A stretch of 64,000 bases of DNA from an uncultured Clostridia bacterium (GTDB taxonomy: Bacteria; Bacillota; Clostridia; TANB77; CAG-508), in NCBI GenBank assembly GCA_947649935.1, contig CANSTR010000004.1:1-64000 (forward strand), read 5' to 3'. A program made the position numbers and the translations under genes. The notes under the pieces were generated by a model. It was not told where the DNA came from and did no database searches. It saw nothing but the letters and a program-made list of their open reading frames with translations. Positions 17,837 through 25,798 of this stretch are shown in pieces. Each line of letters opens with the position of its first letter. Position 1 is the first letter of the stretch.

Positions 17837-18169
17837 TGATTTTTTATGCCATTTTTGATTTTTGCTCAAAAATGCCACATCGACGTAGAGGCACTTTACC
17901 TGCGTTCTAATCGATTGATACCCCTTTGTGGTATGGTTGGTCTACCTGTTTTAAAAAAACGCCTTAAAATCGCTTAAAATGCGTCACTATTTTTGGATAC
18001 CTGCCAAAAACACGCCCGGAAAAATAGCTAAAAAATCGTCTAATGCACGAAAAGCACCTTTTTAGTCATTTTTCTCTAAAAAATAAAAAAGGCGCTTAAA
18101 ATGGCTTAAAATGCGTTGGGTGTTTTTGAGAAGGTGAGAGAAAAATATTTAGTAAATCAAAGAAAATCC

Positions 18170-18198
18170 TTGACAACGCTACCAAATTATGTTAAAAT
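18170..18198 (+). promoter_or_regulatory. Promoter of rplU-rpmA
   Basis: TTGACA 18170-18175 and TAAAAT 18193-18198 with 17 nt between, about 95 nt upstream of rplU. Confidence 0.8.
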
Positions 18199-18293
18199 AA
18201 ATAACTGTAAACTGCTTAACTATGGTTTCAAAAGCTGGAAACAGCTACCAAGTTGGAAGTTAGCGAGTATTACGAAAAGGGAGGTGCATTGCT
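18199..18293 (+). promoter_or_regulatory. Probable L21 autoregulatory leader
   Basis: A 95-nt leader between promoter and rplU with short self-complementary parts (AGCTGGAAACAGCT; CTTAACT with AGTTAGCG). L21 leaders that bind the protein are known in Firmicutes; the position fits, but I could not match the consensus fold by eye. Confidence 0.45.
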
Positions 18294-18608
18294 ATGTACG
18301 CAATTATCGAAGCATGTGGAAGACAATATAAGGTAGAAGAAGGAGAATCAGTATTTTTCGAAAAATTAGGAGAAGAAGAAGGAAAAAAAGTATCGTTTGA
18401 TAAAGTTGTTCTTGTATCCAATGATGGAAAAGTAGAAGTCGGAACTCCTTATGTTGAGGGTAGCAAGGTTGAAGGTAAAGTCGTGTCAAATGGCAGAGGC
18501 AAAAAAATTCTTGTTTTTAAATACAAACCAAAAAAGAATGAAAGAAAAACAAGAGGTCATAGACAAGACTATACAAAAGTTGAGATTACTTCAATCAAAA
18601 CAAAATAG
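18294..18608 (+). CDS. rplU: 50S ribosomal protein L21
   Basis: A 104-residue L21: [18 protein letters not shown] at the N-terminus, and the 23S-binding tail with [23 protein letters not shown] 18294 follows GGGAGGTGC. It is followed after 53 nt by rpmA. In most Firmicutes a gene for the cysteine protease Prp sits between the two; here the gap is far too short to hold one. Confidence 0.98.
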   Translation: MYAIIEACGRQYKVEEGESVFFEKLGEEEGKKVSFDKVVLVSNDGKVEVGTPYVEGSKVEGKVVSNGRGKKILVFKYKPKKNERKTRGHRQDYTKVEITSIKTK

Positions 18609-18661
18609 TTGACTAATAAATGAGTATATATGGATTTTAAAAACGAAGGGAGTGAATTTTA

Positions 18662-18919
18662 ATGGCACATAAAAAAGGGCAAGGTAGTGTTAAGAACGGA
18701 AGAGATAGTGAGTCCAAAAGACTTGGTGTGAAAAGAGCAGATGGACAATTTGTTTTGGCTGGAAATATCTTAGTAAGACAAAGAGGAACCAATGTACATC
18801 CAGGAACCAATGTTGGAAAAGGAAGCGATGATACGTTGTTTGCTTTGGTGGATGGAAATGTTAAGTTTGAGAAAAAAGCAACCAAAAAAGTAGTCAGTGT
18901 GTATCCAATTGCACAATAA
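18662..18919 (+). CDS. rpmA: 50S ribosomal protein L27 without N-terminal extension
   Basis: An 85-residue L27 beginning [20 protein letters not shown], whose N-terminus reaches the peptidyl-transferase centre. Firmicute L27 normally starts with a nine-residue extension ending in FFA that Prp must cut off. Here an in-frame TGA at 18653-18655 stands just upstream of the ATG, so no extension can be encoded, and Prp is missing from the operon. The ribosome site GGGAG (18648-18652) fixes the start. Confidence 0.97.
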   Translation: MAHKKGQGSVKNGRDSESKRLGVKRADGQFVLAGNILVRQRGTNVHPGTNVGKGSDDTLFALVDGNVKFEKKATKKVVSVYPIAQ

Positions 18920-18935
18920 ATACAAAAAAATAATA

Positions 18936-18994
18936 GTAGGGGCACGAGGCATCGTGCCCATTTTTAAAATGTAGGGGAGACTATCAGTCGCCCG
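18936..18994 (+). repeat. Two GTAGGGG palindromes
   Basis: 18936-18959 (GGGCACGA/TCGTGCCC stem) and 18971-18994 (GGGGAGACT/AGTCGCCC, imperfect). A broken inverted head CGCCCCTACG follows at 19031-19040. Confidence 0.8.
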
Positions 18995-19052
18995 TAAATA
19001 TAGCATGAATGATTACGGATGTGCAATACACGCCCCTACGTGTGGAGGAAAA

Positions 19053-19646
19053 ATGTTTGATTTAGATGAATTAGAAAAAGTAAAACAAAAAGCGCTGGAA
19101 AATCATATTCCAATTATTATGGATGAAACCTTGGAAAAAATCAAAGAAATATTGGAAAAAGAAAATCCAGAAAAAATTTTAGAAATTGGCACAGCAGTTG
19201 GCTATTCGGCAAGTCAGTTTGTACATTTTGCGCCAAATGCTATGGTCGATACGATTGAATTAGATGAGGAAAGGGCAAAAGAGGCAATCGAAAATGTAAA
19301 GAAAATTGGAATTGAGGATAAAGTGAACATTTTAATTGCAAATGCGGTAGAAATTTTGCCGACGTTGCAAGGCGAATATGACATCATTTTTATTGATGCC
19401 AACAAGGGTAAATATCCAGTTTTTTTGCAAGAAGGCATTCGACTTGCCAAAAATGGTGGCTGGATTTTGGCAGACAATATTTTGTATAAAGGTTATGTGA
19501 TGGGCGATTACAACAAGCATAAGCAACGAACAGCAGTGAAACATTTGAGGGAATATATTCAGTTGGCGCAAGAAAATGAATGCTTGGAAACGCAGATTTT
19601 AGAAGTGGGAGATGGATTGGCGATTAGTCAAGTGAAAAAAGCGTGA
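19053..19646 (+). CDS. SAM-dependent O-methyltransferase (family 3, TrmR-like)
   Basis: A 197-residue class I methyltransferase. The SAM-binding glycine motif is ILEIGTAVGYSASQF (about residue 42), followed by DTIELDEERAKEA and the metal-associated YDIIFIDANKGKYP with DNILYKG. This family includes TrmR, which methylates 5-hydroxyuridine in tRNA, and catechol-type O-methyltransferases. The usual TrmR neighbours (U32 peptidases) are not here, so the substrate is open. ATG 19053 follows GGAGG at 19044-19048; an upstream in-frame ATG at 19005 runs through repeat remnants and is not preferred. Confidence 0.85.
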   Translation: MFDLDELEKVKQKALENHIPIIMDETLEKIKEILEKENPEKILEIGTAVGYSASQFVHFAPNAMVDTIELDEERAKEAIENVKKIGIEDKVNILIANAVEILPTLQGEYDIIFIDANKGKYPVFLQEGIRLAKNGGWILADNILYKGYVMGDYNKHKQRTAVKHLREYIQLAQENECLETQILEVGDGLAISQVKKA

Positions 19647-19677
19647 GAAATTTTGCTTCCTATGGAATGAGAAAAGA

Positions 19678-19706
19678 TTGACTTTTTGAAAAAAATGTAG
19701 TAAAAT
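19678..19706 (+). promoter_or_regulatory. Promoter of glmU
   Basis: TTGACT 19678-19683 and TAAAAT 19701-19706, 17-nt spacer. Confidence 0.6.
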
Positions 19707-19760
19707 GTCGACATAATGAATATAGTATAATAGGAAGTTTTTGTAAAGGAATGAAAAGTT

Positions 19761-21045
19761 ATGAAGATAGAAGATAGCGAAGAGTATGTAATGACACTCA
19801 TTATGGCAGCTCGGAAAAGGCACAAGAATGAACAGCAATAAGTCAAAATTAGTACATAAAATTTATGACAAAGAATTGGTCAGACGTGTTGTTGATTTGG
19901 CAAAAAAGATTGGCTCTGACGAAATTGTTGCCGTTGTGGGTCATTTGAAGGAACAAGTGCAAGAAGTTTTGGGCGATGAAGTGCAATATGCTTTTCAAGA
20001 GGAATTGCTAGGTACAGGTCATGCGGTGATGCAAGCGAAAAAATATTTTGAAGGAAAAAAAGGAAAAGTTGTCATTTTGTATGGCGATGTTCCGATTATC
20101 AGACCAGAAACTTTAAAAAATTTAATTTCAAAAAGTATCAAAAATAAGGAATATGCGACTTTGTTAACTGCCATTTACGAAAATCCAACTGGCTATGGTA
20201 GAATTATTCGTGACGAAGGTGGCAACATCAAAGGAATTGTGGAAGAAAAGGACGCTGACCCGCTTCAAAAGAAGCATATCAAGGAAATCAACTCTGGTAT
20301 TTATTGCTTTGATATTGAAGAATTGTTTCGCGCGATTGATAAAATTAAGCCCAATAATGCGCAAGGCGAATATTATTTGACAGATGTTATCCGCATTATG
20401 AATGACGAAGGTTTGAAAACTGGTGCTGTGATTGTGGAAGATAATACCGAGATTTTGGGTGTGAATGATCGAGCACAATTGGAATTGTTGACCCGCGTTC
20501 TTCGCATGAGAATCAATAGTTTTCACATGAAAAAAGGTGTTACTATCGAGGATGCGCAGACAACGTATATTTACGATGATGTCAGAATCGGGAAAGATAC
20601 GGTGATTCATCCAAACACGATTATCAAAAGTGGCGTGACGATTGGCGAAGATTGCGAGATTGGGCCAAATGCGTTTATCCGCGAAGGTTGCAAAATCGGA
20701 AATCATGTGAAAGTTGGCAATTGCGTGGAATTGAAGAAGACGAAAATTGCGGACCATACAAAAGTGCCACATTTGACGTATTTGGGTGACTGCGAAGTCG
20801 GAAGTGACTGCAACATTGGTTGTGGAACGATTACGTGCAATTATACGCCGAATAAAGAAAAGTTTAAAACAAAAATTGGAGACAATTGTTTTGTTGGTTC
20901 GAATGTCAATTTTGTAGCGCCAGTGAAAATTGGCAATGACGTTTTGGTAGCAGCAGGTTCGACCATCACAGAAGATGTGCCAGATGGAAAGTTGGCGATT
21001 GCAAGAGAACGCCAAGTTGTCAAAGAACAGAAAAAGAAAAAATAA
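19761..21045 (+). CDS. glmU: Bifunctional GlmU, read through a +1 shift at CGG
   Basis: GlmU acetylates glucosamine-1-phosphate and then uridylates it to UDP-GlcNAc, an essential step for the cell wall. From ATG 19761 (or the in-frame ATG 19791) frame 0 gives MTLIMAAR and stops soon. Skipping the C of CGG at 19812 gives LIMAAGKGTRMNSNKSK, the universal nucleotide-binding loop, and the rest of the enzyme. After that come the uridylyltransferase core (LYGDVPIIRP, EEKDA, NSGIYCFD) and a left-handed beta-helix with hexapeptide repeats (IGPNAFIREGCKIGNHVKVG, YLGDCEVGSDCNIGCGTITC). Without the shift, ATG 19828 gives a protein lacking the active-site loop. The total is about 427 residues, slightly shorter than most GlmU. 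Confidence 0.9.
19812..19815 (+). other. Putative +1 frameshift site CGGA (glmU)
   Basis: GCA GCT CGG AAA in frame 0; skipping the C gives GCT-GGA-AAA-GGC-ACA-AGA-ATG (A-G-K-G-T-R-M). Confidence 0.85.
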
Positions 21046-21052
21046 AACTAAG

Positions 21053-21090
21053 CCCCAGTTATCAATTATACACAAGATAACTGGGGTTTT
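21053..21090 (+). terminator. Terminator after glmU
   Basis: CCCCAGTTATC pairs with GATAACTGGGG, followed by TTTT. Confidence 0.88.
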
Positions 21091-21119
21091 AAAAAAGAGT
21101 GGGAAGGGACGATAGGACA

Positions 21120-21554
21120 TTAGCCCTCGTCGTGGGCAACGCATACCCACTCTTTTTTCCTTTCTGGACCGTGGTCAACTAACATCATTAGTCGACCAGT
21201 GCTATCAAACTTGGTTACATATTCCCAAGTTTGATGCCATAACGTCCATTTCATCACATAGCCGGTTTCCAGCTCTGCGATGAACAACTCTGATGGCCCT
21301 CCGAGATTAAAAAGAACCACCAGAAAAGTGTTGCAAATAAACGCTACTAAAACAAATATAGCAACGTCTATTACAAACATTAGTGCTGCTTCCCATAAGG
21401 GAGGTATGGTACCCATTTGTTCGATTATCTCGGACAAATGCTTAGTACAACACCAAGCAGCAATGGCAGCTCCTTCAAATCCAATAGCAATGGATAAGAG
21501 GAGGATTGCCATCGGGATAATTACATCCCGGGAAATATGAAAAATTTTTTTCAT
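21120..21554 (-). CDS. Small membrane protein of unknown function
   Basis: About 144 residues from the ATG preceded by CCAAGGAGGAAAAA on the minus strand (an upstream ATG at 21602 lacks a ribosome site). There are two membrane segments, about residues 10-33 (VIIPMAILLLSIAIGFEGA) and 55-80 (ALMFVIDVAIFVLVAFICN), then a soluble tail ending WVCVAHDEG. I do not recognise it. Its promoter and leader resemble those of the next minus-strand gene, so the two small genes are probably co-regulated or arose by duplication of the control region. Confidence 0.6.
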   Translation of the reverse strand: MKKIFHISRDVIIPMAILLLSIAIGFEGAAIAAWCCTKHLSEIIEQMGTIPPLWEAALMFVIDVAIFVLVAFICNTFLVVLFNLGGPSELFIAELETGYVMKWTLWHQTWEYVTKFDSTGRLMMLVDHGPERKKEWVCVAHDEG

Positions 21555-21624
21555 ATTTTTTCCTCCTTGGAAAAAATTACACTCCAAGATTATTAAAGAC
21601 ATGCCCTTTCAGGTGTCTACGAGT

Positions 21625-21700
21625 TACTATTGATTAAATTATATCTTATTTTACATAAAATGTCAATGGTTTTGTAAAAAAATAATAGGTTTGATGGAAA
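21625..21700 (-). repeat. Copy A of a duplicated promoter region
   Basis: About 76 bases here and at 22069-22145 are nearly identical (AGTTACTAT, then TTACATAAAATGTCAATGG, then AATAATAGGTTTGATG). Each carries a minus-strand promoter. Confidence 0.8.
21638..21666 (-). promoter_or_regulatory. Promoter of the minus-strand gene at 21120
   Basis: Minus strand: TTGACA (21666-21661) and TATAAT (21643-21638), 17-nt spacer, perfect consensus. Confidence 0.85.
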
Positions 21701-21714
21701 ATAGAAAAAAGAAA

Positions 21715-21754
21715 TAAAAAAAACCGCTTATCCGTTCTAAGTGAACAGATAAGC
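21715..21754 (-). terminator. Terminator of the minus-strand gene at 21779
   Basis: GCTTATCTGTTC pairs with GAACGGATAAGC on the minus strand, followed by GGTTTTTTT. Confidence 0.8.
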
Positions 21755-21778
21755 AGGTGAAAAAACTTTATACCAATT

Positions 21779-22000
21779 TTAATAAAAATAATTTAAATAA
21801 ATTGATATAAAGAGAAGAGTAAAAAGAAATATCCAAAACAGTGGCTCTAAAAATTTTTTTCTCCTTTCTCTTTTCTTCTTTTTTTCTGCCTGGCGTCTTT
21901 CAAGACGCCTCTGTTTTTCTCTGTATTCCTCCTTTGCGGAGGCGATACGTGCAGCCTCGAATTCACGGGCTGCATCCTTTGGATTGTAGTCTGGTCTCAT
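21779..22000 (-). CDS. Small charged protein with a C-terminal membrane anchor
   Basis: A 73-residue protein starting MRPDYNPKDAAREFEAARIA. The middle is extremely basic (RRLERRQAEKKKKRERRKK, about residues 31-49) and the last 22 residues form one membrane segment (LFWIFLFTLLFISIYLNYF). I know no family for it. The start is fixed by AGGAGGAATCATT. The basic part on the cytoplasmic side could bind nucleic acid or anionic lipid; that is a guess. It has its own promoter and terminator. Confidence 0.65.
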   Translation of the reverse strand: MRPDYNPKDAAREFEAARIASAKEEYREKQRRLERRQAEKKKKRERRKKFLEPLFWIFLFTLLFISIYLNYFY

Positions 22001-22068
22001 AATGATTCCTCCTTAAATTATCTTGGAGGCAATTGCCTTCCAAGATACGGTGACCTTTTCAGGCAGTT

Positions 22069-22145
22069 TACAGTTACTATTAATTAAATCATACCATATT
22101 TTACATAAAATGTCAATGGTTTTGTAAAAAATAATAGGTTTGATG
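22069..22145 (-). repeat. Copy B of the duplicated promoter region
   Basis: Near-identical to 21625-21700. Downstream of it on the minus strand a hairpin, TCTTGGAAGGCAATTGCC with CCAAGA, precedes the ribosome site. Confidence 0.8.
22086..22114 (-). promoter_or_regulatory. Promoter of the minus-strand gene at 21779
   Basis: Minus strand: TTGACA (22114-22109) and TATGAT (22091-22086), 17-nt spacer. Confidence 0.8.
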
Positions 22146-22165
22146 AAAAAATGATAAAATTAAAA

Positions 22166-22196
22166 AAATAACAAGAATTGCCTTGTTATTTTTTTG
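22166..22196 (+). terminator. Intrinsic terminator-like hairpin
   Basis: AATAACAAG pairs with CTTGTTATT and is followed by a T-run. No + gene ends just upstream, so it may block transcription from a distance; the -35 of the next promoter lies in its 3' arm. Confidence 0.6.
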
Positions 22197-22211
22197 AATA
22201 TATAGTAAAAT
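22183..22211 (+). promoter_or_regulatory. Promoter of the GH15-like gene
   Basis: TTGTTA 22183-22188 and TAAAAT 22206-22211 with 17 nt between. Confidence 0.5.
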
Positions 22212-22220
22212 AGAAGAAAT

Positions 22221-22246
22221 GTAGGGATGGACGACCCTGTCCGTCC
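22221..22246 (+). repeat. GTAGGG palindrome, GGACGACCCTGTCC type
   Basis: GTAGGGATGGACGACCCTGTCCGTCC: the stem is GGACG/CGTCC with a nested GGAC/GTCC-like option. Confidence 0.7.
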
Positions 22247-22272
22247 TTATAATGTAACAAAGGAGAAAAGAA

Positions 22273-24174
22273 ATGAAGCAAAAATATTTTAATGATGGAA
22301 TTGTGGGAAATGGAAAATTAACCGCGAGTTTTAGCAAAACAGGCGAGTTGTTAAGATTGTTTTATGGCGCAGTGGATTATAAGCAATTTATTGAGCAATT
22401 TGATGTTGGTGTGAAAATCAATGACTCTGCCATGGTATATTTGCATAATGATATCAATAATTTATACAGCCAAAAATACATCAAAGATACCAATATTTTG
22501 CAAACAGAAATCGTCAACACTTATTTCAATTTGCAAATCATTCAAACAGATTTTGTGCCAATCGAAGAAAATATTTTGGTGAAAAATTACCGTTTTATCA
22601 ACCAAAGTAACCGCGATTTGAGAGTCAATTTGTTGGCGTATTCCAAGGTGTTAACCAATATCAACAACGACACCTGTGGCTTCTTCAAAGACGACTGTTT
22701 GCTCCAATACAACCACGATTATTCATTCTGTATTTTTGCCAAAGAAAAGCCGATGTCGTATCAAATTAACAATGTCAGAGCCAACATTATGGATGGTGTC
22801 ATTGGCGGAAAAGATTACATCGGAATGTCGCCAGATTCGGCCATTGGCTACGATTTAAAAGTCATCAAACCAGGCGAAGAAGTCAATCTAAATTTGTATA
22901 TTTATGTAAATGATAACAGAGAGAAAAGTTTGCTGAGTGACTTAGACACAGAAATTGCGCGAATTCGCAAGATTGACATCGTCAAACAATATGAAGATAC
23001 CAAAAAATATTGGAGAAAATATATCAAAGATTACGATAAATTAAATATAGCAAAAAGTGAAATGGATAGTCGTATTCAAAAAATTTATAAAAGAAGCATT
23101 TTGTTATTCTCGCTTCTTACCAATCAGGAAACTGGCGGAATTTCAGCTGGCATGGAAGTGGATGAAGACAAAACCAAATGCGGTAGATATTCGTATTGCT
23201 GGACAAGAGATGCCGTTTTTGTCACGCGTGCCATGGATATTTTGGGCATGAAAGAACAAGTCGAAAAATTTTATAGCATTTTTTGCAGAAAAACGCAAAG
23301 TAAAACTGGAGGATGGCAACAACGCTTTTACACAGATGGAAGACTTGCGCCATGTTGGGGTTACCAAATTGACGAAACAGCCAGTGTTATCATTGGAATT
23401 TACGAGCATTTCAAAAAATATAAAGATAAAATGTTTTTGAAAAATAATTTGAAAATGTGTGAAAATGCCGTTACGTATCTGCAAAAATATGTGGACGATG
23501 TTCTAAACGAAAAAGGCAAATTTGTGCCAAGTTATGATTTGTGGGAAGAATACGAAGGAGTCACCTTGTATTCTATGGCAAGCATTTTTGCCAGTTTTGA
23601 TGCCATGCTAAAAATCTACAAAAATGTGAAAACAAGTTATGAAAATAATCGTCTGAAAATGGAAGCCATCCATAAAAAAACAAAGGCGTTGTCGCAAGGT
23701 TTATTAGATATCAAGGAGTATTGTTTAAAGACTTTTTTTGATGAGGACAAGAAAACATTTGTCAGAAATCCAGAGGATAAAAAGCTAGACATTAGCATTT
23801 TAGGCGCAGTTACGCCATTTGAAATGTTCAAACCAACCGAAAAAAATGTGGAAAATACAATTGAAAGAATGAATATGACATTGCGTACGTACACAGGTGG
23901 TTATGTACGTTATGAGGAAGATGGCTACATGGGAGGCTATCATCCATGGCCAATTGCGAATTTGTGGATGGCTTGCTACAATTTAGAAAAGGGCGAAGAC
24001 AAAAAAGCATTAGAAAATTTCCAATTTGTCACAAATTCTTGCTCAGAACATGGATTTTTGGGAGAACAAGTCAACAATGAAAACATGAAACCAGCCTGGA
24101 TTATAGGATTAACTTGGAGCCACGCGATGTATATTGTGGTATTAGAAAAATTAATAAAAAAAGGATTAATTTAA
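22273..24174 (+). CDS. Glycoside hydrolase family 15-like protein (glucoamylase family)
   Basis: A 633-residue protein with the plan of bacterial GH15: an N-terminal beta-sandwich (about residues 1-260) and a catalytic (alpha/alpha)6 barrel (about 280-630) with GRYSYCWTRDAVFVTRAMD, FYTDGRLAPCWGYQIDETAS, SYDLWEEYEGVTLYSMASI and GGYHPWPIANLWMACYNLE. The Glu residues in DLWEEYEG and near GEQVNNE would be catalytic. It should cleave alpha-glucosidic bonds of maltooligosaccharides or trehalose. There is no signal peptide, so it acts inside the cell, perhaps on glycogen or imported sugars. ATG 22273 follows AAAGGAGAAAAG. Confidence 0.88.
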   Translation: MKQKYFNDGIVGNGKLTASFSKTGELLRLFYGAVDYKQFIEQFDVGVKINDSAMVYLHNDINNLYSQKYIKDTNILQTEIVNTYFNLQIIQTDFVPIEENILVKNYRFINQSNRDLRVNLLAYSKVLTNINNDTCGFFKDDCLLQYNHDYSFCIFAKEKPMSYQINNVRANIMDGVIGGKDYIGMSPDSAIGYDLKVIKPGEEVNLNLYIYVNDNREKSLLSDLDTEIARIRKIDIVKQYEDTKKYWRKYIKDYDKLNIAKSEMDSRIQKIYKRSILLFSLLTNQETGGISAGMEVDEDKTKCGRYSYCWTRDAVFVTRAMDILGMKEQVEKFYSIFCRKTQSKTGGWQQRFYTDGRLAPCWGYQIDETASVIIGIYEHFKKYKDKMFLKNNLKMCENAVTYLQKYVDDVLNEKGKFVPSYDLWEEYEGVTLYSMASIFASFDAMLKIYKNVKTSYENNRLKMEAIHKKTKALSQGLLDIKEYCLKTFFDEDKKTFVRNPEDKKLDISILGAVTPFEMFKPTEKNVENTIERMNMTLRTYTGGYVRYEEDGYMGGYHPWPIANLWMACYNLEKGEDKKALENFQFVTNSCSEHGFLGEQVNNENMKPAWIIGLTWSHAMYIVVLEKLIKKGLI

Positions 24175-24177
24175 CGT

Positions 24178-24262
24178 GTAGGGGCGACTAGCAGTCGCCC
24201 GCGGTTCAACAAAGAGGTGGTCTAGACCAACCCAAAACGTAGGGGCACGGGGCACCGTGCCC
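24178..24262 (+). repeat. Two GTAGGGG palindromes
   Basis: 24178-24202 (GGGCGACT/AGTCGCCC) begins 3 nt after the stop of the preceding gene. 24239-24262 has the GGGCACGG/CCGTGCCC stem. Confidence 0.88.
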
Positions 24263-24280
24263 TGGATACAAAAAACCAAT

Positions 24281-24355
24281 CTTTCATTATATCATATTTT
24301 TACAATTTTGTCAAATTGACATTTTTTCCAAAATGTGGTATAATAAAAGGTTAGG
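24281..24355 (+). promoter_or_regulatory. Bidirectional-promoter palindrome upstream of radA
   Basis: Left arm CATTATATCATATTTTTACA, centre TGTCAAATTGACA, right arm AAAATGTGGTATAATAAAAGGTTAGG. The + strand promoter is TTGACA 24316-24321 and TATAAT 24339-24344 (17-nt spacer). The left arm gives a weaker divergent promoter (ATTATA on the + strand). Confidence 0.75.
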
Positions 24356-24368
24356 AAAAAACAAAAAC

Positions 24369-24396
24369 GTAAGGGCACGGTACCCCGTGCCCCTAC
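24369..24396 (+). repeat. Fully symmetrical GTAAGGGCACGG palindrome
   Basis: GTAAGGGCACGG then TACC then CCGTGCCCCTAC: unlike most copies, this one also has the inverted CCCCTAC end. It lies in the 5' UTR of radA. Confidence 0.8.
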
Positions 24397-24419
24397 GGAA
24401 AATTAGAAAGGAAACATCA

Positions 24420-25781
24420 ATGGCAAAAAAAAATACAACCGTATTTTTCTGCAACGAATGTGGTTATGAATCCTCAAAATGGCTAGGCAAATGCCCAGCA
24501 TGTGGACAATGGAACACATTTGTGGAAGAAAAAGTCGTGGGAAATAGCGCATCAAAAGATAAAAATAAACCCAGAAGTGAAGTCGTCAAATTAAATGAAG
24601 TAGAACAAAAGACGACAACCAGAATTAAAACTGGCGTGCAAGAATTGGACCGAGTGTTAGGTGGCGGTTTTGTGAAAGGTTCATTGACACTTTTGGGAGG
24701 TGAACCAGGCATTGGAAAATCTACTTTGATTTTGCAAATTTGTCATACTGTCCAAGTAGAAGGCAAGATTTTGTATGTATCTGGCGAAGAATCCGCAGAG
24801 CAAATCAAACTTCGCGCAGACCGCTTGAATATTCATCATGAAAATCTGCTATTTTTGTCAGAAACGGATGTTGACAACGTAGAAAATGCGTTGGAAAGAG
24901 AAAATCCAGATTTTGTCATTATCGATTCTGTGCAAACCATGTATTCCGAAGAAATTACGTCTGCACCAGGAAGCGTTAGCCAGGTGCGAGAAATTACGGC
25001 GCGCATTATGAAAATGTGCAAGCAAAAGCAGATTACGACTATTTTGATTGGGCATGTCACCAAAGACGGAAACATTGCAGGACCAAGAGTTCTAGAACAT
25101 ATGGTGGATACGGTTTTGTATCTCGAAGGAGAACGCTATTTTGCTTACCGCATTTTGCGTGGCGTGAAAAATCGATTTGGTTCGACCAATGAAATTGGTA
25201 TGTTTGAAATGCAAAACGAAGGATTAGTCGAAATAGTCGACCCATCGTCTGTCTTGATTTCAGAACGAGAAGAGGGAACCACGGGTTCGGTGATTGTGGT
25301 CAGCTTAGAAGGCACCAGACCAATTCTTTTGGAATTGCAAGCGTTGGCGACTCCAACAGTTTTTGGCTTGCCAAGAAGAACGGCCGGTGGAATTGACTAT
25401 AACCGTTTGGTTTTGCTGATTGCTGTTTTGGAAAAAAGAGCTGGAATGGCGCTAAGTTCGCAAGATGTTTATTTGAATCTTGTGGGCGGTATGCGTGTAA
25501 GTGAACCAGCTTTGGATTTGGGAATTATTTTGGCGGTGGCATCAACTTTTAAAAATAAAAGTATTCCCGAAAACGTTGCAGTAGTTGGCGAAGTTGGCTT
25601 AACAGGCGAGGTTCGAGCGGTTAGTATGATAGAAAAAAGAATCAAAGAAGCAGAGAAATTGGGTTACAAAAAAATATTGATTCCAGAAAGTAACAAAAAA
25701 GGCTTGAAAAATGACTACAAATTGGATATAATAGGTGTGAAAAATGTAGTGGATGCTTTGCATTATTTGAATTTAAAATAA
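24420..25781 (+). CDS. radA: DNA repair protein RadA
   Basis: A 453-residue RadA/Sms branch-migration ATPase for recombinational repair. The N-terminal zinc finger is CNECGYESSKWLGKCPACGQW. The RecA-like core has Walker A GGEPGIGKST (about residue 100) and Walker B FVIIDSVQTMY, then the RadA-specific KNRFGSTNEIGMF. The C-terminal Lon-like domain (from about 280) holds DVYLNLVGGMRVSEPALDLG and ends with IPESNKKG. ATG 24420 follows GAAAGGAAACATCA; the in-frame ATG at 24333 lies inside the promoter element and is rejected. Confidence 0.97.
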   Translation: MAKKNTTVFFCNECGYESSKWLGKCPACGQWNTFVEEKVVGNSASKDKNKPRSEVVKLNEVEQKTTTRIKTGVQELDRVLGGGFVKGSLTLLGGEPGIGKSTLILQICHTVQVEGKILYVSGEESAEQIKLRADRLNIHHENLLFLSETDVDNVENALERENPDFVIIDSVQTMYSEEITSAPGSVSQVREITARIMKMCKQKQITTILIGHVTKDGNIAGPRVLEHMVDTVLYLEGERYFAYRILRGVKNRFGSTNEIGMFEMQNEGLVEIVDPSSVLISEREEGTTGSVIVVSLEGTRPILLELQALATPTVFGLPRRTAGGIDYNRLVLLIAVLEKRAGMALSSQDVYLNLVGGMRVSEPALDLGIILAVASTFKNKSIPENVAVVGEVGLTGEVRAVSMIEKRIKEAEKLGYKKILIPESNKKGLKNDYKLDIIGVKNVVDALHYLNLK

Positions 25782-25798
25782 AGGAAGGAAGTAAAACA

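Larger units (their letters stand above)
17623..18169. other. Long non-coding region with several repeats
   Basis: No credible gene. It holds a copy of an interspersed element at 17649-17703, two GTAGGGG repeats (17765-17836), a decayed one near 17885, and two copies of a motif CGCTTAAAATxGCTTAAAATGCGT-like (about 17961-17985 and 18092-18117) that I cannot assign. A short ORF from 18116 overlaps the L21 promoter and leader and is not credible. Confidence 0.6.

Noticed and set aside
18116..18331. 71-residue ORF before rplU
   Set aside because: It spans the rplU promoter and leader and overlaps the rplU start; no likeness to any protein.
19828..21045. glmU starting at ATG 19828
   Set aside because: It lacks the AAGKGTRM loop needed for activity and has no ribosome site; the loop is present just upstream in another frame.
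24333..24419. radA start at 24333
   Set aside because: The extra residues are encoded by the promoter element and a palindrome; ATG 24420 begins the zinc-finger region as in other RadA.
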